Shown in pieces: positions 1-11,290 of a DNA stretch of 64,000 nucleotides; position 1 is the first letter of the stretch, and every line of letters starts with the position of its first letter. A program made the position numbers and the translations under genes. The notes under the pieces were generated by a model. It had not been told where the DNA came from. It did not search any database and worked only from the letters and a program-made list of their open reading frames with translations. The stretch comes from Selaginella moellendorffii (Eukaryota; Streptophyta; Lycopodiopsida; Selaginellales; Selaginellaceae), in NCBI RefSeq assembly GCF_000143415.4, contig NW_003314291.1, forward strand, positions 297,390 through 361,389, read 5' to 3'.

Positions 1-266
1 GTGATCGCAAGAAGAGAAGAACGAGCGATTAGCATACCTGATAAGAATGCGGCATGGCCAGAGCCGCTCCAGATGAAGAGCAGTAGTCCTAGCAGCAGCA
101 ACGACGAAGAACGCGCGTTTCTTGAATCATCGCCATGGAGAATCTGGAAGAACAGCGAAATATCGTCCATCGATCGCGGCTAGCTGGAGAAGAACCTGTG
201 ACGGCTAGAATGCGGCATCGATGCTGTGGTAGCGCCGAGCCGATCGAGAGATCGCTCGGTCGCTCT

Positions 267-301
<35 letters not shown>

Positions 302-779
302 TGGCAAAAACACAAGAACAAACAGTGATCGCGAGCAGTCGGATGGACATTCGGGAAGGAACCAAAAAGATTCGTTTTGTTCCGGAATGGGACAGCAGAT
401 AAGGCCATCGCCTGGAGATTCCTTCCCGGAATTTTAACGCTTTCTCGCTTCGTGCCACGAGAGAGGAACCACTTTAATTTATTAATGCTCTTTGTTTGGT
501 GAATCTGTTTGGCTAGGTAATGGCGGCTCAAGATGTGTGGAGTCGCCGATTTCCAGGGGACTAGGAGGAGCTCCATCTTCTTCTCCTCCTCCTCTTCCTC
601 CTCGCGATCGCGATGCTTCTTGGCGGCCATCCGAGGCGCCGCGGATAGATCGATCGCGCGGCCTCCAAGCTGTTCTTATTGGGAATTTCGCGCAGATGAG
701 AGCGTTGGAGCTAGATTCGAGCTAGAAGCCGCCGCGGCAGCAGCTATTAGGGTAAGGATCCCCTCCCTATGAGGCAAGC
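1..779. other. Upstream region of the XB3-type gene, no gene recognised
   Basis: No open frame here resembles a known protein, and the longer frames on both strands are driven by simple repeats. The stretch holds a GA dinucleotide tract near 270-299 and a CTC/CTT-rich stretch at about 575-605. A GGTAAG donor-like site at about 750 suggests there may be a 5'-UTR intron or leader just before the ATG at 780. It probably contains the promoter and 5' UTR of the ankyrin/RING gene; this is inferred from position only. Confidence 0.4.
270..299. repeat. (GA)n microsatellite
   Basis: An uninterrupted run of about 14 GA dinucleotides lies some 480 bp upstream of the XB3-type start codon. GA/CT tracts are common in plant promoters and 5' leaders, but no specific function can be read here. 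Confidence 0.9.
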
Positions 780-2922
780 ATGGGAATTTCTTTCGGCTGT
801 TCTGCCTCGGGGGAGAGGTTAGTCTCCGCGGCTCGCGATGGCGACCTCGAGGAAGCGCAAGCGCTGCTCCAATGCAATCCCCGGCTTGCGAAGTACTCCA
901 CTTTTGGTGCCAGGAACTCGCCGCTACACTTTGCGGCAATGCAGGGTCACAATGAGGTTCGTTTCTTTCGCGAATTCGATCTAAATCCTCATGTTGGGTC
1001 GGGATTTTGTTCCTTTTCTCTCGATTTAGATCGTAACTTTGCTGCTGGAGCATGGTGTTGATGTCGATACCAGGAAATATTGCGGCCAGGTAGATTTTTT
1101 CCTTTGTTTTTTCTTGTGTCTAATCTTCATTCCTTTCGATCTTTGTGGTTTTTGATGAATGGAGTAGACCGCATTGATGCAATCATGTCGGCATGGTCAC
1201 TGGGAGGTTGTCCAGACATTGATTCTCTACAATGCAAACGTAAGTGTTACTTTGCTTCCTCCACTGAATTAAATGGCGTGATTCTTCTCTCGATCTTGCT
1301 TTCCAGGTAAACAAAGGGGACTACCTTAACGGGTTGACGGCACTCCATTTTGCCGCACTCAATGGCCATGCACGATGCTTGAGGCTTTTGGTCGCGGACT
1401 ACGTCCCAAGTGCTCCAAGCTTTTGGGGTCCACGAAGAAATCTGTCCGTGCCAGACCAGGGCCCCGATTGTGTAAGCGAAGAGACGACGTCTTTGAGAAG
1501 GTACTGCCTAAAGTTTTCTCTTTTTTTTTTGCTTCGTACTGCTTTAAAACGAATCTCTTGGGTGTGTTGCTAGTTCTCTCCACAAGCTTATCAACAAGAC
1601 TGCTGACGGAGGAGTAACAGGTCTTCATATGGCTTCCTTGAAGGGGCACGCAGAGTGTGTGCATCTGTTACTGGACTTGGGAGCCGACGTCTCGGCACTT
1701 ACGTTCCAGTATGATACGACCGTCGACATGATAGGTGAGTCTTTCCTCATTAAAATTTGAGTGTTTAAACTCTTTTGCTTCTCTCAGGTGCGGGAAGCAG
1801 TCCTTTGCACTATGCAGCTTGTGGAGGGAGCATACACTGTTGTCAGGTTTGCTATGGCGTGTTTATGTAGCTCACGCAATTTTTGTTTCTGGCAGATGTT
1901 GTTAGCGAGAGGTGCTAACCATCTGGCAATAAATTGCAACGGGTACTCAAAGATAAGTTGGATCTGGATAGACGAATACTGATACAGCTTCCACAGGTGG
2001 ATTCCACAACAGGTTGCTCAGGTCTGGGGCCGGCATTGGCTAGATGGATTGCTTGCACCACGCTCTCAATGTCCAGTGCAGTCACTTGGTTTGTCCCCGT
2101 TCCTGACTTCGCCTCTAATGAGCATCGTACAGATTGCAAGGTAAGAAGGTTTCAAATCTCGTTTCCACCTGACAAGTGTCTCTCCAGAGAATGCGGCTTG
2201 GGTGACATGAGCATTCTAGCGTCTGGAATGGACTCCTGTGCCGTGTGTCTAGAGAAAATTTGCACAGTTGCTGCAGAAGGTCGGTTGGGTGATTTTACTG
2301 AGCAGCCTGACGTATCTTCCCATATCTTACAGGATGTGGACACGAACTTTGTACAAGATGTGCTCTCTATCTCTGCTCGAACGGCACGAGCATGTCCGAT
2401 CCAGCGGGAGCTGTTCCGTGTCCGCTATGCCGGCAAGGCATCGTCTCCTTCAGAAAGCTCCCTTCGGCTTCGCCTATCAAGGACCTGACGAGATCGTCGG
2501 CACTGGGCCTCTGTACAACGTGCACGGTGGACGAGCCTGAAGCGCTATTTCCATCGGAGTTCTCCTGCAGGGCGGACAAGAGAAGCAGAGTTTTGCCGCT
2601 CTCCCCAGTCGGGAGGAGCGTTACGTGCACGGGATTCTCGACTATGAACCTCCCTTGCGGTAAATATGATCCAGCTCTTGCTACTCCAGACCAGGCGGAG
2701 GCTCAAGAAACCCGAGATCACCATCCGGAGTGGTCGCTAGAGGGAGGATCTCACGAAGAAGCTCAAATTCCAGCTTCAGCTCCAGCGCCAGATCGAGCTA
2801 CAACTCCTCGCTCCTTGTCCGAGTCGGCTCTGCGATCGAAATCGCCCAAGAGAGGCTGGCTCCAGGATTTTGTAGCGTGGAAGCAAAAGCACAATTGCTC
2901 CTCCAAGCCCGCCTCGAGTTAG
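780..2922 (+). CDS. Ankyrin-repeat RING E3 ubiquitin ligase, XB3/XBAT32 type
   Basis: The product is an E3 ubiquitin ligase of the plant XB3/XBAT31-32 family, which pairs an N-terminal ankyrin array with a C-terminal RING finger. I read ten exons: 780-956, 1030-1089, 1168-1239, 1307-1500, 1574-1734, 1788-1846, 1896-1942, 1997-2140, 2188-2279 and 2333-2922, all with GT-AG introns of about 45-80 bp, giving 531 residues. The N-terminus [20 protein letters not shown] is the family signature, and its glycine at position 2 is a plausible N-myristoylation site. Ankyrin motifs such as [11 protein letters not shown] and [10 protein letters not shown] follow. The RING reads CAVCLEK, then [14 protein letters not shown], then CPLCR, so all the zinc ligands are present. 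Length matches the roughly 500-residue family. The Arabidopsis relative XBAT32 affects lateral root formation and ethylene synthesis; which paralogue this is remains unclear. Confidence 0.93.
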
Positions 2923-3221
2923 CGCCAAAAAATCAAATTTGAATGGAATATTTCTAGGGTTAAGGTTTGGAGTGACGATCGACACGCATTGACTATAGCA
3001 TGAACGCGCAAACGTGTTGGCTAAACACCAAACATTCGTAAGTATATCATTCACTCTGTTTACATATCTATTCGAGCAAAACACAGAGCTTGCAATCACC
3101 AGTCTTGATCCCACGGGTAAGTCTGCTCAGCTGTCAACGAAGTTATTGGGTTTGCCAAGTCTGCCATTCATTGCGAGGACAAGTGCAGAGAGTTGGAAGA
3201 TTCATTGATCCAAGCATCAGC

Positions 3222-3545
3222 TCAGATTGACCACTCCTCCAAGGCAATTGAAGGGCACTGCACAACATCAAACAGATCCAAAAGATCACCAGATTTCCAG
3301 ACATCATCTAACACCAGCAAGCACCTCTTCCCTGCAAGCCCCCTCCTCAATGTTTCATTTCTAATCCGACCTTCTAGTCTGATTTGTTTGGCAAGTTTGT
3401 CTGGCTTTGCTTCCACCTGAAAAGATGCAACCATAGTAAGTGCCATCGCCTCGCAAGCTCCACCTAAAGACTGAAGATGAACGCGTTGAGAAGATGAAAG
3501 AGAAGTATAACACGCAGGAAAAGAATGAGGAGTCCAAACCTGCAC
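3222..3545 (-). pseudogene. NB-ARC (NLR resistance protein) remnant
   Basis: A short open stretch on the minus strand contains RCLLVLDDVWKSGDLLDLF, the kinase-2 (Walker B) motif of plant NB-ARC domains, preceded by a typical helical segment ending RRGLAGK. No P-loop is visible upstream, and no GLPLA motif or leucine-rich repeats are visible downstream. The frame ends in a stop shortly after kinase-2. This is therefore a fragment of an NLR gene, either a relic or one exon of a heavily decayed gene. Family assignment rests on the LVLDDVW motif alone, so the subclass cannot be named. Confidence 0.55.
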
Positions 3546-4130
3546 CGGGACGATCCCCTCCCTAGCTCTTCCCGCTCGATCGCCGCCCTGTGAAGTCTGG
3601 TCAAGTACTCCGACTCAAAACCTTCAAGCCGTGGTTGCGATGGTTGCGGTAAGTTGCATGGATTATTTTTTATTCTTTTCTGACAACAAGGTTTTGATAT
3701 ATAGTCACTTTCTTCTCTTTACAAAAGTGCGCCTCAATAAAAACATAGAATCGAATCGCTCGAACAAAGAAGGCAAATAATTGGTTCGAGTGGAGTCACT
3801 CGAGCATCAGTAAGCTTGTCGGCTTCTTTTTCCTCTCACTTGCAGAATGAGGAGCAGAAAGTTTCTCCCGTGGCGGATCCAGAGAGAAGTTCTAAAAATG
3901 CGGTTGAATAATTAACGAGGCACAGTGCCAAGTTGAAAACTAAACCGCTTGAAAGAAGTATTTGGGAGGGATGTTTTGAGTAACGATTTCGTGTAACTTT
4001 TTGAGATCTTTGTAGTACTATTTAGTGACAAGTGATCAATGTAAAGTCACGAGCGTGAACTCCTTTTAATTCGTTCAAGTTTGGTACATTTAGAGTCTTG
4101 AATACAAAGATTTTCATTCCTCTCTCATAT
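3546..4130. other. Intergenic, contains duplicated IFRD-downstream sequence
   Basis: No coding potential recognised. The stretch at about 3775-3880 resembles 4555-4650: both carry clustered Ser-Arg-like TCGAG words, then AAGCTTGTCG, then CAGCAGAAAGTTTCTCCC-like text. This shows that the partial IFRD duplication next door extends into downstream flanking DNA. Confidence 0.45.
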
Positions 4131-4500
4131 TTCAAGTCTGTCGTCCTTAAACTTTCGACCTCAAGCGCACACGTTCATGAGTTGGGTCTTCATTTTACTC
4201 ACTACGCAGTTCTTCTGATACTTTTGCTGTTTTGCCGTAAGTTGAATACTTCGTGCAGGAGATCTTTTTCCTGCAAGTGCCTCTGAAAGCCTTCGCCCGG
4301 GAGCCTTCAGAAGGCGTTAAGCACGAGGACAAAGCTCCCAAGACACTCCAGACCTGGAGGCCCATGACTCTCTTGGAGCTCAGCGTAGAAAGCAGCAAAT
4401 TCCAAGCTGTGATGGGGTTTGCTCGTACCAAGAGTTTGATCTACGTGAGCACTGATGACAATCTGCCACAGAACCTTCATCGTGCTTGCCTCCTCCACCA
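4131..4500 (-). pseudogene. Rearranged partial copy of the adjacent IFRD gene
   Basis: This stretch aligns with the 3' half of the intact IFRD gene at 4715-5995. It carries recognisable pieces of the ARM-like region (ITAWNLLLSTLSSKRVM) and of the C-terminal region (KAFRGTCRKKISCTKY), but the intervening sequence is missing and stops interrupt it. The two segments matching about 4731-4950 and about 5282-5470 of the intact gene are joined directly, so the copy has lost roughly 330 bp internally. It looks like a tandem duplication followed by deletion, and it is unlikely to be functional. Confidence 0.75.
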
Positions 4501-4714
4501 CTAACGACTCTATTCCAGGGACCAGACGGACAGCGTGAGCAAAAGAATATAATTCGAATGAAATCGCTCAAGCACTAGTGGCTCCTTCAAGCTTGTCGAT
4601 CTCAGGTACTAGAGTGAGGCTTCTTTTCCAGCAGAAAGTTTCTCCCATATGAAAATGGCGTGATGGTGTGAGGTTCTTTCTCAAGTTTAAAACATCTTAT
4701 TAATTATGAACGCA

Positions 4715-5995
4715 CTAGAATATTTCAAAGCTATCATAGCTGAAGTTACGACTGGCCTCAAGGGCACATCTTCTTTGGTTCATGAGTTGAGTCTTCATTT
4801 TACTCACTATGCAGTTATGGTGCTTTTGCTGTTTTGTTGTCCCCTTGTAAACCACGGCATCACTTGGAACAAAGTTGAACACTTCGTGCAGGAGATTGTT
4901 TTCTTGCAAGTGCCTCTGAAAGCCTTCGCCCAGGAGCCTCCGGAAGGCATTGAGCTGCACGGTTTGGCTCCACGTACTGATCTTGAGCGAGTCACCATGC
5001 TTGAGCTTGAGACAAGTCTCGTGACATGCACCACCTTCGAGAATCGCCACCATGTCCCTGAAGCTGCTTCTCTGCTCGGATCTTTCTTTCTTTGTCTGGC
5101 CCTTCCGGCTGGAAGAGGCAGCCAGCGCTTTCATCTGATCCACCACCTGCAGCTCCATCGCCATCGTCTTCGTTGTTTCACCTTCGCCAAGAGCTTGCTG
5201 CAAGAGGTGGATATCGCCAAGTTCGCAGAGAAGAGCAATGGCTTCCCCGGCAGCCTTGCGAACACCTAGATCTGGATCCTCGAGCAACGAGGACAGAGCT
5301 CCCACGACACTCGAGAGCTGGAGGGCCATGACTCTCTTGGAGCTCAACGTAGAAAGCAGCAAACTCCAAGCCGTGATGGCGGCCGCCTTGACTGGAGGTG
5401 GGGGTTTGCTCGTACCAAGAGTTTGATCTGCGTGAGCACTGCCTTTGTGGATGACAATTTGCCACAGGACCTCCATTGCGTTTTCTGTGGACGCCTCAAC
5501 GCCACCAACGAAAGTTAACATCCCGAGAGCCTCAATCGCTGAAACCCTCGCGGCAGAATCGCGTCCAAGCTTGGAACTCCTGGAGAGATGAGGGAAGCTA
5601 GCCTCGAATACGTGCTCGGCCACTTTCCCTGCTCCCGCGGTGATGGAAACCATGGCCAGAGCACGCCCCGCAAGAACAGCCTCTGTCGAAGAACTCTGCT
5701 TGATTGACGATAGGATTTGATGAGTCAACGTTTCATACTTGTCGTCGACGAAGTGGGTCATCACCCTCGCCCCCAAAGCGTCAATCATGCCCTTCAAGCC
5801 GGCCTCTCGGGTGCTCGATCGCTTCTCGTACAAAGAATCCAGGCTTGCCTCCAAGTCGGAGAGTGTGGATGAAGAATCGTCGTCCATATGCTCCGTGTCA
5901 CACTCGTGGTGTTTGAGTTTGTTATCCTTGTCTTCGGCATGCCTCTTGCACTTCTTTGACACTCTCTTTGACGATCGTACCTTAACGCACTCCAT
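4715..5995 (-). CDS. Interferon-related developmental regulator (IFRD) family protein
   Basis: An uninterrupted frame gives about 426 residues from the ATG at 5995; in-frame GTG codons further upstream are unlikely starts. The N-terminal part has the IFRD signature SLDSLYEKRSSTREAGLKGM, followed by helical ARM/HEAT-like repeats. The C-terminal IFRD motif is present as SISTWSQTVQLN-type sequence (here LKISTWSQTVQLNAFRRLLG) and GFQRHLQENNLLHEVF. IFRD proteins (PF05004 plus PF04836) are known as transcription co-regulators and ribosome-associated factors in animals; the plant role is less defined, with reports linking them to stress responses. The gene has no introns, unlike nearly all its neighbours, which might suggest a retroposed origin, although many plant IFRD genes would need comparing. 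A broken partial copy lies immediately downstream. Confidence 0.88.
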   Translation of the reverse strand: MECVKVRSSKRVSKKCKRHAEDKDNKLKHHECDTEHMDDDSSSTLSDLEASLDSLYEKRSSTREAGLKGMIDALGARVMTHFVDDKYETLTHQILSSIKQSSSTEAVLAGRALAMVSITAGAGKVAEHVFEASFPHLSRSSKLGRDSAARVSAIEALGMLTFVGGVEASTENAMEVLWQIVIHKGSAHADQTLGTSKPPPPVKAAAITAWSLLLSTLSSKRVMALQLSSVVGALSSLLEDPDLGVRKAAGEAIALLCELGDIHLLQQALGEGETTKTMAMELQVVDQMKALAASSSRKGQTKKERSEQRSSFRDMVAILEGGACHETCLKLKHGDSLKISTWSQTVQLNAFRRLLGEGFQRHLQENNLLHEVFNFVPSDAVVYKGTTKQQKHHNCIVSKMKTQLMNQRRCALEASRNFSYDSFEIF

Positions 5996-6187
5996 CGCCC
6001 TTTTGCTGACAGGAAGAATGAGCACGCCCTAGTTCTTTGCGATATTTTATACTCGCAAAAGGAGCCTTAATTTAAAAGTCATAAAAAGGTAATTAATTTT
6101 AAACAATCAGTTAAGTAAATACTTTTTCTAATTGTTTTTTTTTTCCTGTTTATTCTCCGTTTTTTGTTTCATTCCGAGAGTGTTGCT

Positions 6188-6434
6188 ATGCAGGATATGA
6201 AAGGCACTGCTCAGGAAAAGATGGAGCAGGCCAAGGACTTGGCTTCGGACGCGTCCCAGAGGACGAAAGACAAAGCTGGCGAAACCAAGGACCAAGCTAG
6301 TGGTATGCTCCAGCAGGTAAGGAAACAACCCTGGAATCAAAGATGTGGTTGAACAAGCCGCAGAGACGACTAAAGAAACGCTGGCTGGAACTAAGATAAG
6401 AGAGAGCATGCCTACTACGGACAACAAGGCGTAG
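6188..6434 (+). pseudogene. LEA group-3-like remnant with frameshift
   Basis: From the ATG at 6188 the frame encodes an amphipathic Lys/Ala/Asp/Glu-rich segment (EKMEQAKDLASDASQRTKDK, then AGETKDQAS), the 11-mer style of group-3 late embryogenesis abundant proteins that protect cells during drying. This frame stops at 6350-6352. The +1 frame then continues the same composition (GIKDVVEQAAETTKETLAGT) and ends with TAG at 6432-6434. A GTAAG word near the junction could in principle be a donor, but no acceptor at workable distance is evident. The 5' end coincides with a polypyrimidine-CAG acceptor-like sequence, so an upstream exon may be missing. I call it a frameshifted or truncated gene; a sequencing error is possible. 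Confidence 0.6.
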
Positions 6435-6557
6435 AAAAAAATGCACACCTTTAGAAACTTGATCTCGCGTTAAGCAGGTCCTCCTGATTTAAAGGGCACC
6501 TGAAAACTTGGAGAACTGGTTCTGCCGTCGATTCCCTGCTTCTGTGATACAGGACCT

Positions 6558-8117
6558 TTAACTTGCAACCGCCAGTGGAGCACGGAGAGGAGGAGCCTCC
6601 AACATGAGAACCGGAGGTGGCGCGGTTGACGCTGCTGCTTTCTTTTGCTGTGTCGAAGCCACGAGACGGGGCGGAACAATCTCAATTGCTGCCTTCCTCT
6701 GCCAGGTCCGCTTCCTTCTCCATGGAGAATTTGGTCGGGCGTATCTCCAGCGCTGAAGCAGTGACTTCAACGAAAGACTTCCGTGAGCCTGTGAATGAAA
6801 GTTCCATAGGAAACATTTGGAATAGAGCCCAGTTACTTACATATGCGTGAAGTGTCGCTTCTGCGATCATGCCAGTCCCTTGCCATGAATTTTCTGATAT
6901 AGCAGGATCTCCTAGAAGTGCGGCTGCAATGGCTGCTTCCCGACCATCCATCATGCAGCTGCATTAGCATATCTCTAGCAAAAACAAAAAGGAAAAGAAG
7001 TGAAAAGCTTACTGTTAAACGGCAGCAAGGCTCAGAGAAAAATGTGCCCGAAGAACGGTAGGATCCAGAGCACCTTCGACAGCAGTAGTCACTGCCAGCT
7101 TCTTTAGCGCTTCAGTTGAGATCTCAGATTGAGTGGTGGCATCGGCGGCATCCACCAGCTCAAGAAATTCCTCAGAGAACTTCACAATTTTCTCCTTCGT
7201 TGTCAAGGCTCATCACCTTTTGTTCCAGGAGTTTTGCTCTTGTTTAGCGTGACGAGGCATTGCAAAGCTCTCTCTTTAATTCCCCACCCTGCATCGCGAG
7301 GTCATACTCCAGCCTACAGAACAGCAAATCACTCAACAAAAGAAGCAAGAACCGAAATGCAAGTGACAAACCTCTTCGAAATGCCAGGCAGATCGTAGCA
7401 TAGAGCAAGGTCTCTCGTCCAAGCTTGAAAGCGCTGCAAAACATGGAATGCCAGTTTAAAGCAAGTACTATCAGGATGACTAAGCTCGCCATTCCATACA
7501 GCATCGGTAGCCCCGGACACCACAAGCGTCTAAAAATTCAGAGAGTTAACTACGCTCTCTATCAATCCGAAAGCTCTAACATACCTCCCGGCTAGACGTC
7601 ATAAAAGTCATGAGACACACGACTGATTCCTTGTGGATCACAAACATATCACAGCGGCGCTTTGTTTCCCAGGATTTGTTTGGGAGCGTCCCGAGCACGC
7701 ATTGTGATGAGATCCCAAGAAGATGGCTGTGTTCTCGCAGCAGAAAACGAGGAGCCAGAGCTACCCGAAGAACCGGGCGGAGAGAACTAATGAGCGTCTG
7801 CCGCAGCTGTCCAACTGATCCACCATTGCCAGAAGTGCACATCGTCATCGTAAAATCTGATGTGCTTCACACTGGCAAGGCAAAGAAGAACACCATTAGA
7901 ACCAAGGAAAGCCTGTCACGCAAGACTTCATTACCTTGAATCGAGACCTGGATTTCGTATCCAAGAGATGCATCCAGAAATATTTTACCCGGATCTCCCT
8001 CGGGAGCTGTGCTCCAGCGAGGCGCTGCAGCATTGAGCCAAGACCTAGAAATCCCGAATCTATGAGATTTCCCGATTTCCCGAGCAAGAGCTCACCTGGC
8101 GATGCTCCCGAAAACAT
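6558..8117 (-). CDS. Unassigned multi-exon gene
   Basis: Several minus-strand open segments are bordered by plausible GT-AG sites and read as one gene running from the ATG at 8117 to a stop at 6558. The exons include the segments ending SRSRFK (near 7960), SWETKRRCDMFVIHKES (near 7640), FHVLQRFQAWTRDLALCYDL (near 7420), FSEEFLELVDAADATTQSEI (near 7150), GDPAISENSWQGTGMIAEAT (near 6890) and a basic C-terminus RWRYARPNSPWRRKRTWQRK (near 6730). The composition is helical, reminiscent of ARM/HEAT scaffolds, but I recognise no family. Exon joins between 7200 and 7600 are uncertain because stops occur in all frames unless small introns are assumed; the gene could be partly degenerate. Confidence 0.5.
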
Positions 8118-8124
8118 AAATTAG

Positions 8125-9431
8125 GGCATTTTATAAAAAAAACCTGGGGCGAATCAAAATTATTAATTGGACTCGTATAACAGTCCACTTTTACATTTAC
8201 CTGTCTGATAATAAAATAACATATTATGTACTTAAACCAAAATCCATGGCGCATTTTCAATGCTCGAGGCTGGTGCTTCGTACTTGACACAACCCCTTTG
8301 CGGAGGTCAAATCTAAATTGGTCGATCTTGCACTTGATTGTTGAGCCCAAAAAGCACAATTTTTTCAAAAAAAAGAGCAAAAAATATGGGGAGTATATAT
8401 AATCATAAAATATATCACAGAAGAAGGCATCACATGCCTTATGTGTCATTACACTAATCGCATCACCATATATCAATGCCACTTCCTTAAGTTGATAGAT
8501 ACGCTCTCCTGAGTTTGCTCTAAATCCCCAAGCTGATTCAAGCAGAATATATGTCATGTCTTCTCAAGCACAGGTTGGTTTCACCATTCACCTCCACTGC
8601 CTTGCAAAGAAACTTGAGCACCGCACCAAGCACCAGCGTGCTTATTCTGTGATCCGGGAATCGAGCAGAAAAGTCCCTGGTACTGATGGCGTGGTTGTGG
8701 GCGAGCGGAGATTCAAGCGTCCTCCGCACAAGGTGGGGTGCTGGATTTTTTACGGGACAGCTATGGGCAAGACACTGACGGGGATGCACTTGTGGACGAC
8801 ACTCTGGAGGCCCTACGAACTAGGTCCACTGATCTTGATTTGCATGGATTAATTTGTTTCTGTTACCTAGGCCCTTTTGTTGTTTGTGTGCTTCTGATTG
8901 AAGTGGCGTGTTAATCATTTCTCAATGCTCGATTTCTTCAATGTTTGTCCGATTTTGAAGGTTGTGTGGTTTTTCTTTTCTAACAATTGACGTGGTGATA
9001 CCAGGTTCCCATAAGATGCAGTTGTCGAAAAGCTTTTTGAGCTATACGGGGAAAAGGGTGCAAAAGGCCGGGACCGGAAAATGTCCATGGCTTGAACTGA
9101 TCGGCCGCTACTTTAGCATTCATGGACATGATGAAACATATGATGTACTTTTGCGAGGCTCAGTGAGGATGTATTCTCCATCCGAATGCAACTGCGAGCC
9201 CTGGATAGGATACTAGATCATGGTAAAGGACTAAGTTGTACTCCAAAGACGCATGCCATGTCCATAACGTCTTCCTGTGGAAGGTGCTGGCCTAAGGGCT
9301 CACGCTTGGAGAGGTTGCGCCAGTTTTGTGTCCACCCTCGACTTCCCAACGTCTCCCCCGGGAATGCAATCATCCCAATGAAAAAAAGAAGTCAGAAATA
9401 GGACCATCCCGCCAAATCGCGTTTAGCCGCT
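8125..9431. other. Intergenic, no gene assigned
   Basis: Two plus-strand open stretches lie near 8556-8852 and 8962-9216, but neither resembles a known protein and neither has convincing codon structure. The stretch 8130-8560 is AT-rich and contains a sequence shared with 11879-11920 (see the repeat entry). It probably holds transposon debris. Confidence 0.35.
8308..8343. repeat. Short dispersed repeat shared with 11879-11920
   Basis: The words AATCTAAATTGGTCGATCTTG and CTTGAT(T/C)GTTG recur in the same order at 11879-11920 beside the gypsy integrase/chromodomain relic. This suggests that both sites derive from the same retroelement family, with this one more decayed. Confidence 0.6.
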
Positions 9432-11290
9432 CTAAAGAGGAACACCGTACTTATAGTCTTTTGGATTCTTCGTGAGCAGCAGGCCCAATTTGATCGCTCC
9501 AGCAGCCACTTTGTCATAGTCGACTCTAAGAGACGAGTCCTCTAGGTTTGCGTGCTGTGTTTGCTCTAGCAAGCCGGTCAGCCACTTCGTTTTCTCATCC
9601 TCGTCCAGAAAGTGTCGTGGCTCTTCTGCAAAGCCAAAGAAAGATTAACACAACACTAAGCATTCTGCACTCACCTCGGGCCATGTTCAAGACGATCATC
9701 ATGTAAAGCTTTACAATGCGAAGCACCTGTAGTAACATTTACATAAACAACACTAGAAAGAGAAAATATCAGATTACCGTTTGCATTTTGTCGCTGGAGG
9801 TGTTCGAGTATTTCAGATCGAAAGACATCCTATCGGCAGAACTATAGAAGTCCTGCCGCATCAGTTTGAATTCCTCCAACGCCTCCTGGTCGTCTCCTTG
9901 CCATGAACGTCCGAGGCGTATCTTGGCGGTTCGTAGTACCTTCGACATCTACATTGCACACGAAATAAGAAAACAGAAAGGGAGAGAGAACAAGAAAAAA
10001 AACAAGGAACAAACCCTTTTTCTACTGCCTGTACTCAAGGCCGTCCGAAACAGAACTCTACACACTTTGGCCAGCTGAACAATGTTGAGAGAATACAGTA
10101 TGTCACAGAAAACATCCCCTTCCAGAGATCTGCCTATGCCTGAATGCGTCTCAAGCACGTCCAGGATCAGCTGCTCATAACACACTTGTCAGATCTATCA
10201 AGTGTCGAATGCAAAATCACACTCACATTCAGAGGCGGAACGACCATCTCATGGTCGTCAACTTGAACGCCATTCTGAAAAATCTTTTGCAGAAAAAGCA
10301 ACCACTCGTGCACGTGCACACGGCGAAGAGGCGAGCCTTGCTGCCTGTCATAAGGACCTTCAACGAGACCTTGTGCGAGACGGATCATATCTGTCGTCCC
10401 AGGCAGTGAAGAAGCTGCTGCAGCTTGTGTGTGGACAACGTCAACAAAGCCTGCGCTAGTCAACACCAGTCAACAGGCAGCAGCAGACTTCTTGATTACC
10501 TTGTAGCGCCAATCCAGTGCGAACAAACGACGTCCTGTATTCGCCCAACCATTTGTCCAGCTTGCACCGCTTTAGATACTTCACTACCAAGCAGAAAGTG
10601 ATTTTTACTTCAGGAGAAAAGTAGACAACAGGTACCTAAGTCCTTGAGCTCCATGTGAGCACTCAGGTGTCGAAGTCGCAAAACTTCTTCGCACCTGGAA
10701 CCACGGATAGTACCTACAATGGCCTTGAATGAACCAAGAAAAGTCAGTGCAGCACAACATAAACTAAAGACATTACCGTCAGCACCCAGTTGTAAGCCTC
10801 CCACAGCGGGTGCTGCGATTGATTACAGCGTCAGAGGCAGCCAAAATTTTGAAGCATGAAAAGACATCGCACATACGCTACAGTGATGTTGCAGCTCCCC
10901 GCAAAAACGTATGAGTGTATCCAAGAGATGCTCTGCGAACGGAGTCTTTTTGTCATTGTCCCACAGCTCAACACAAGCATTCAGTAGACAACACAGAACA
11001 GAGAGAACTTCTTGCGTGTATTCTAGGCACTCCCGAGCAGACCACAACCATCGTCATCACCACGGACCAGCCTACTTCATGTCCGCGGTGCCATCGTGCA
11101 TCCCCTACATCACCACCAAGGAAGATAAACGCGTAGCATCTTCGTAAAAAATCGCATCACCAAGCTCCTGTATGTATGCGCTATCAGGATGATTGACTAC
11201 CAAAAGCATGCCAACCTTATAAATTGAAACTTCCCTCCTCTTGGATGTTGGATGCTCATCCTCCTCCGCGTTGCGCTTCTTGCTCTCCAT
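9432..11290 (-). CDS. Unassigned multi-exon gene
   Basis: A well-formed minus-strand gene starts at ATG 11290 (MESKKRNAEEDEHPTSKRRE, a short basic/acidic N-terminus with a KRR stretch that could be a nuclear signal) and ends with TAG at 9432-9434. About ten short exons are joined by GT-AG introns of roughly 45-75 bp. Recognisable segments in order are ELGDAIFYEDATRLSSL, LSVLCCLLNACVELWDNDKK, HPLWEAYNWVLT, LRLRHLSAHMELKDL, RVHVHEWLLFLQKIFQNGVQ, GRSLEGDVFCDILYSLNIVQ, LEEFKLMRQDFYSSADRMSF and HFLDEDEKTKWLTGLLEQT. The helical character suggests a scaffold-like protein. The intron between the second and third coding segments (near 11110) is the least certain join. I recognise no family, and the product is probably about 430-450 residues. 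Confidence 0.65.

Noticed and set aside
265-630. Long frames around the GA tract on both strands
   Set aside because: They consist mainly of alternating Arg-Glu or Leu-Ser from the microsatellite and have no recognisable protein similarity.
8556-9216. Two plus-strand frames that might form a gene
   Set aside because: No domain, no convincing splice pairing and no start context; left as unassigned.
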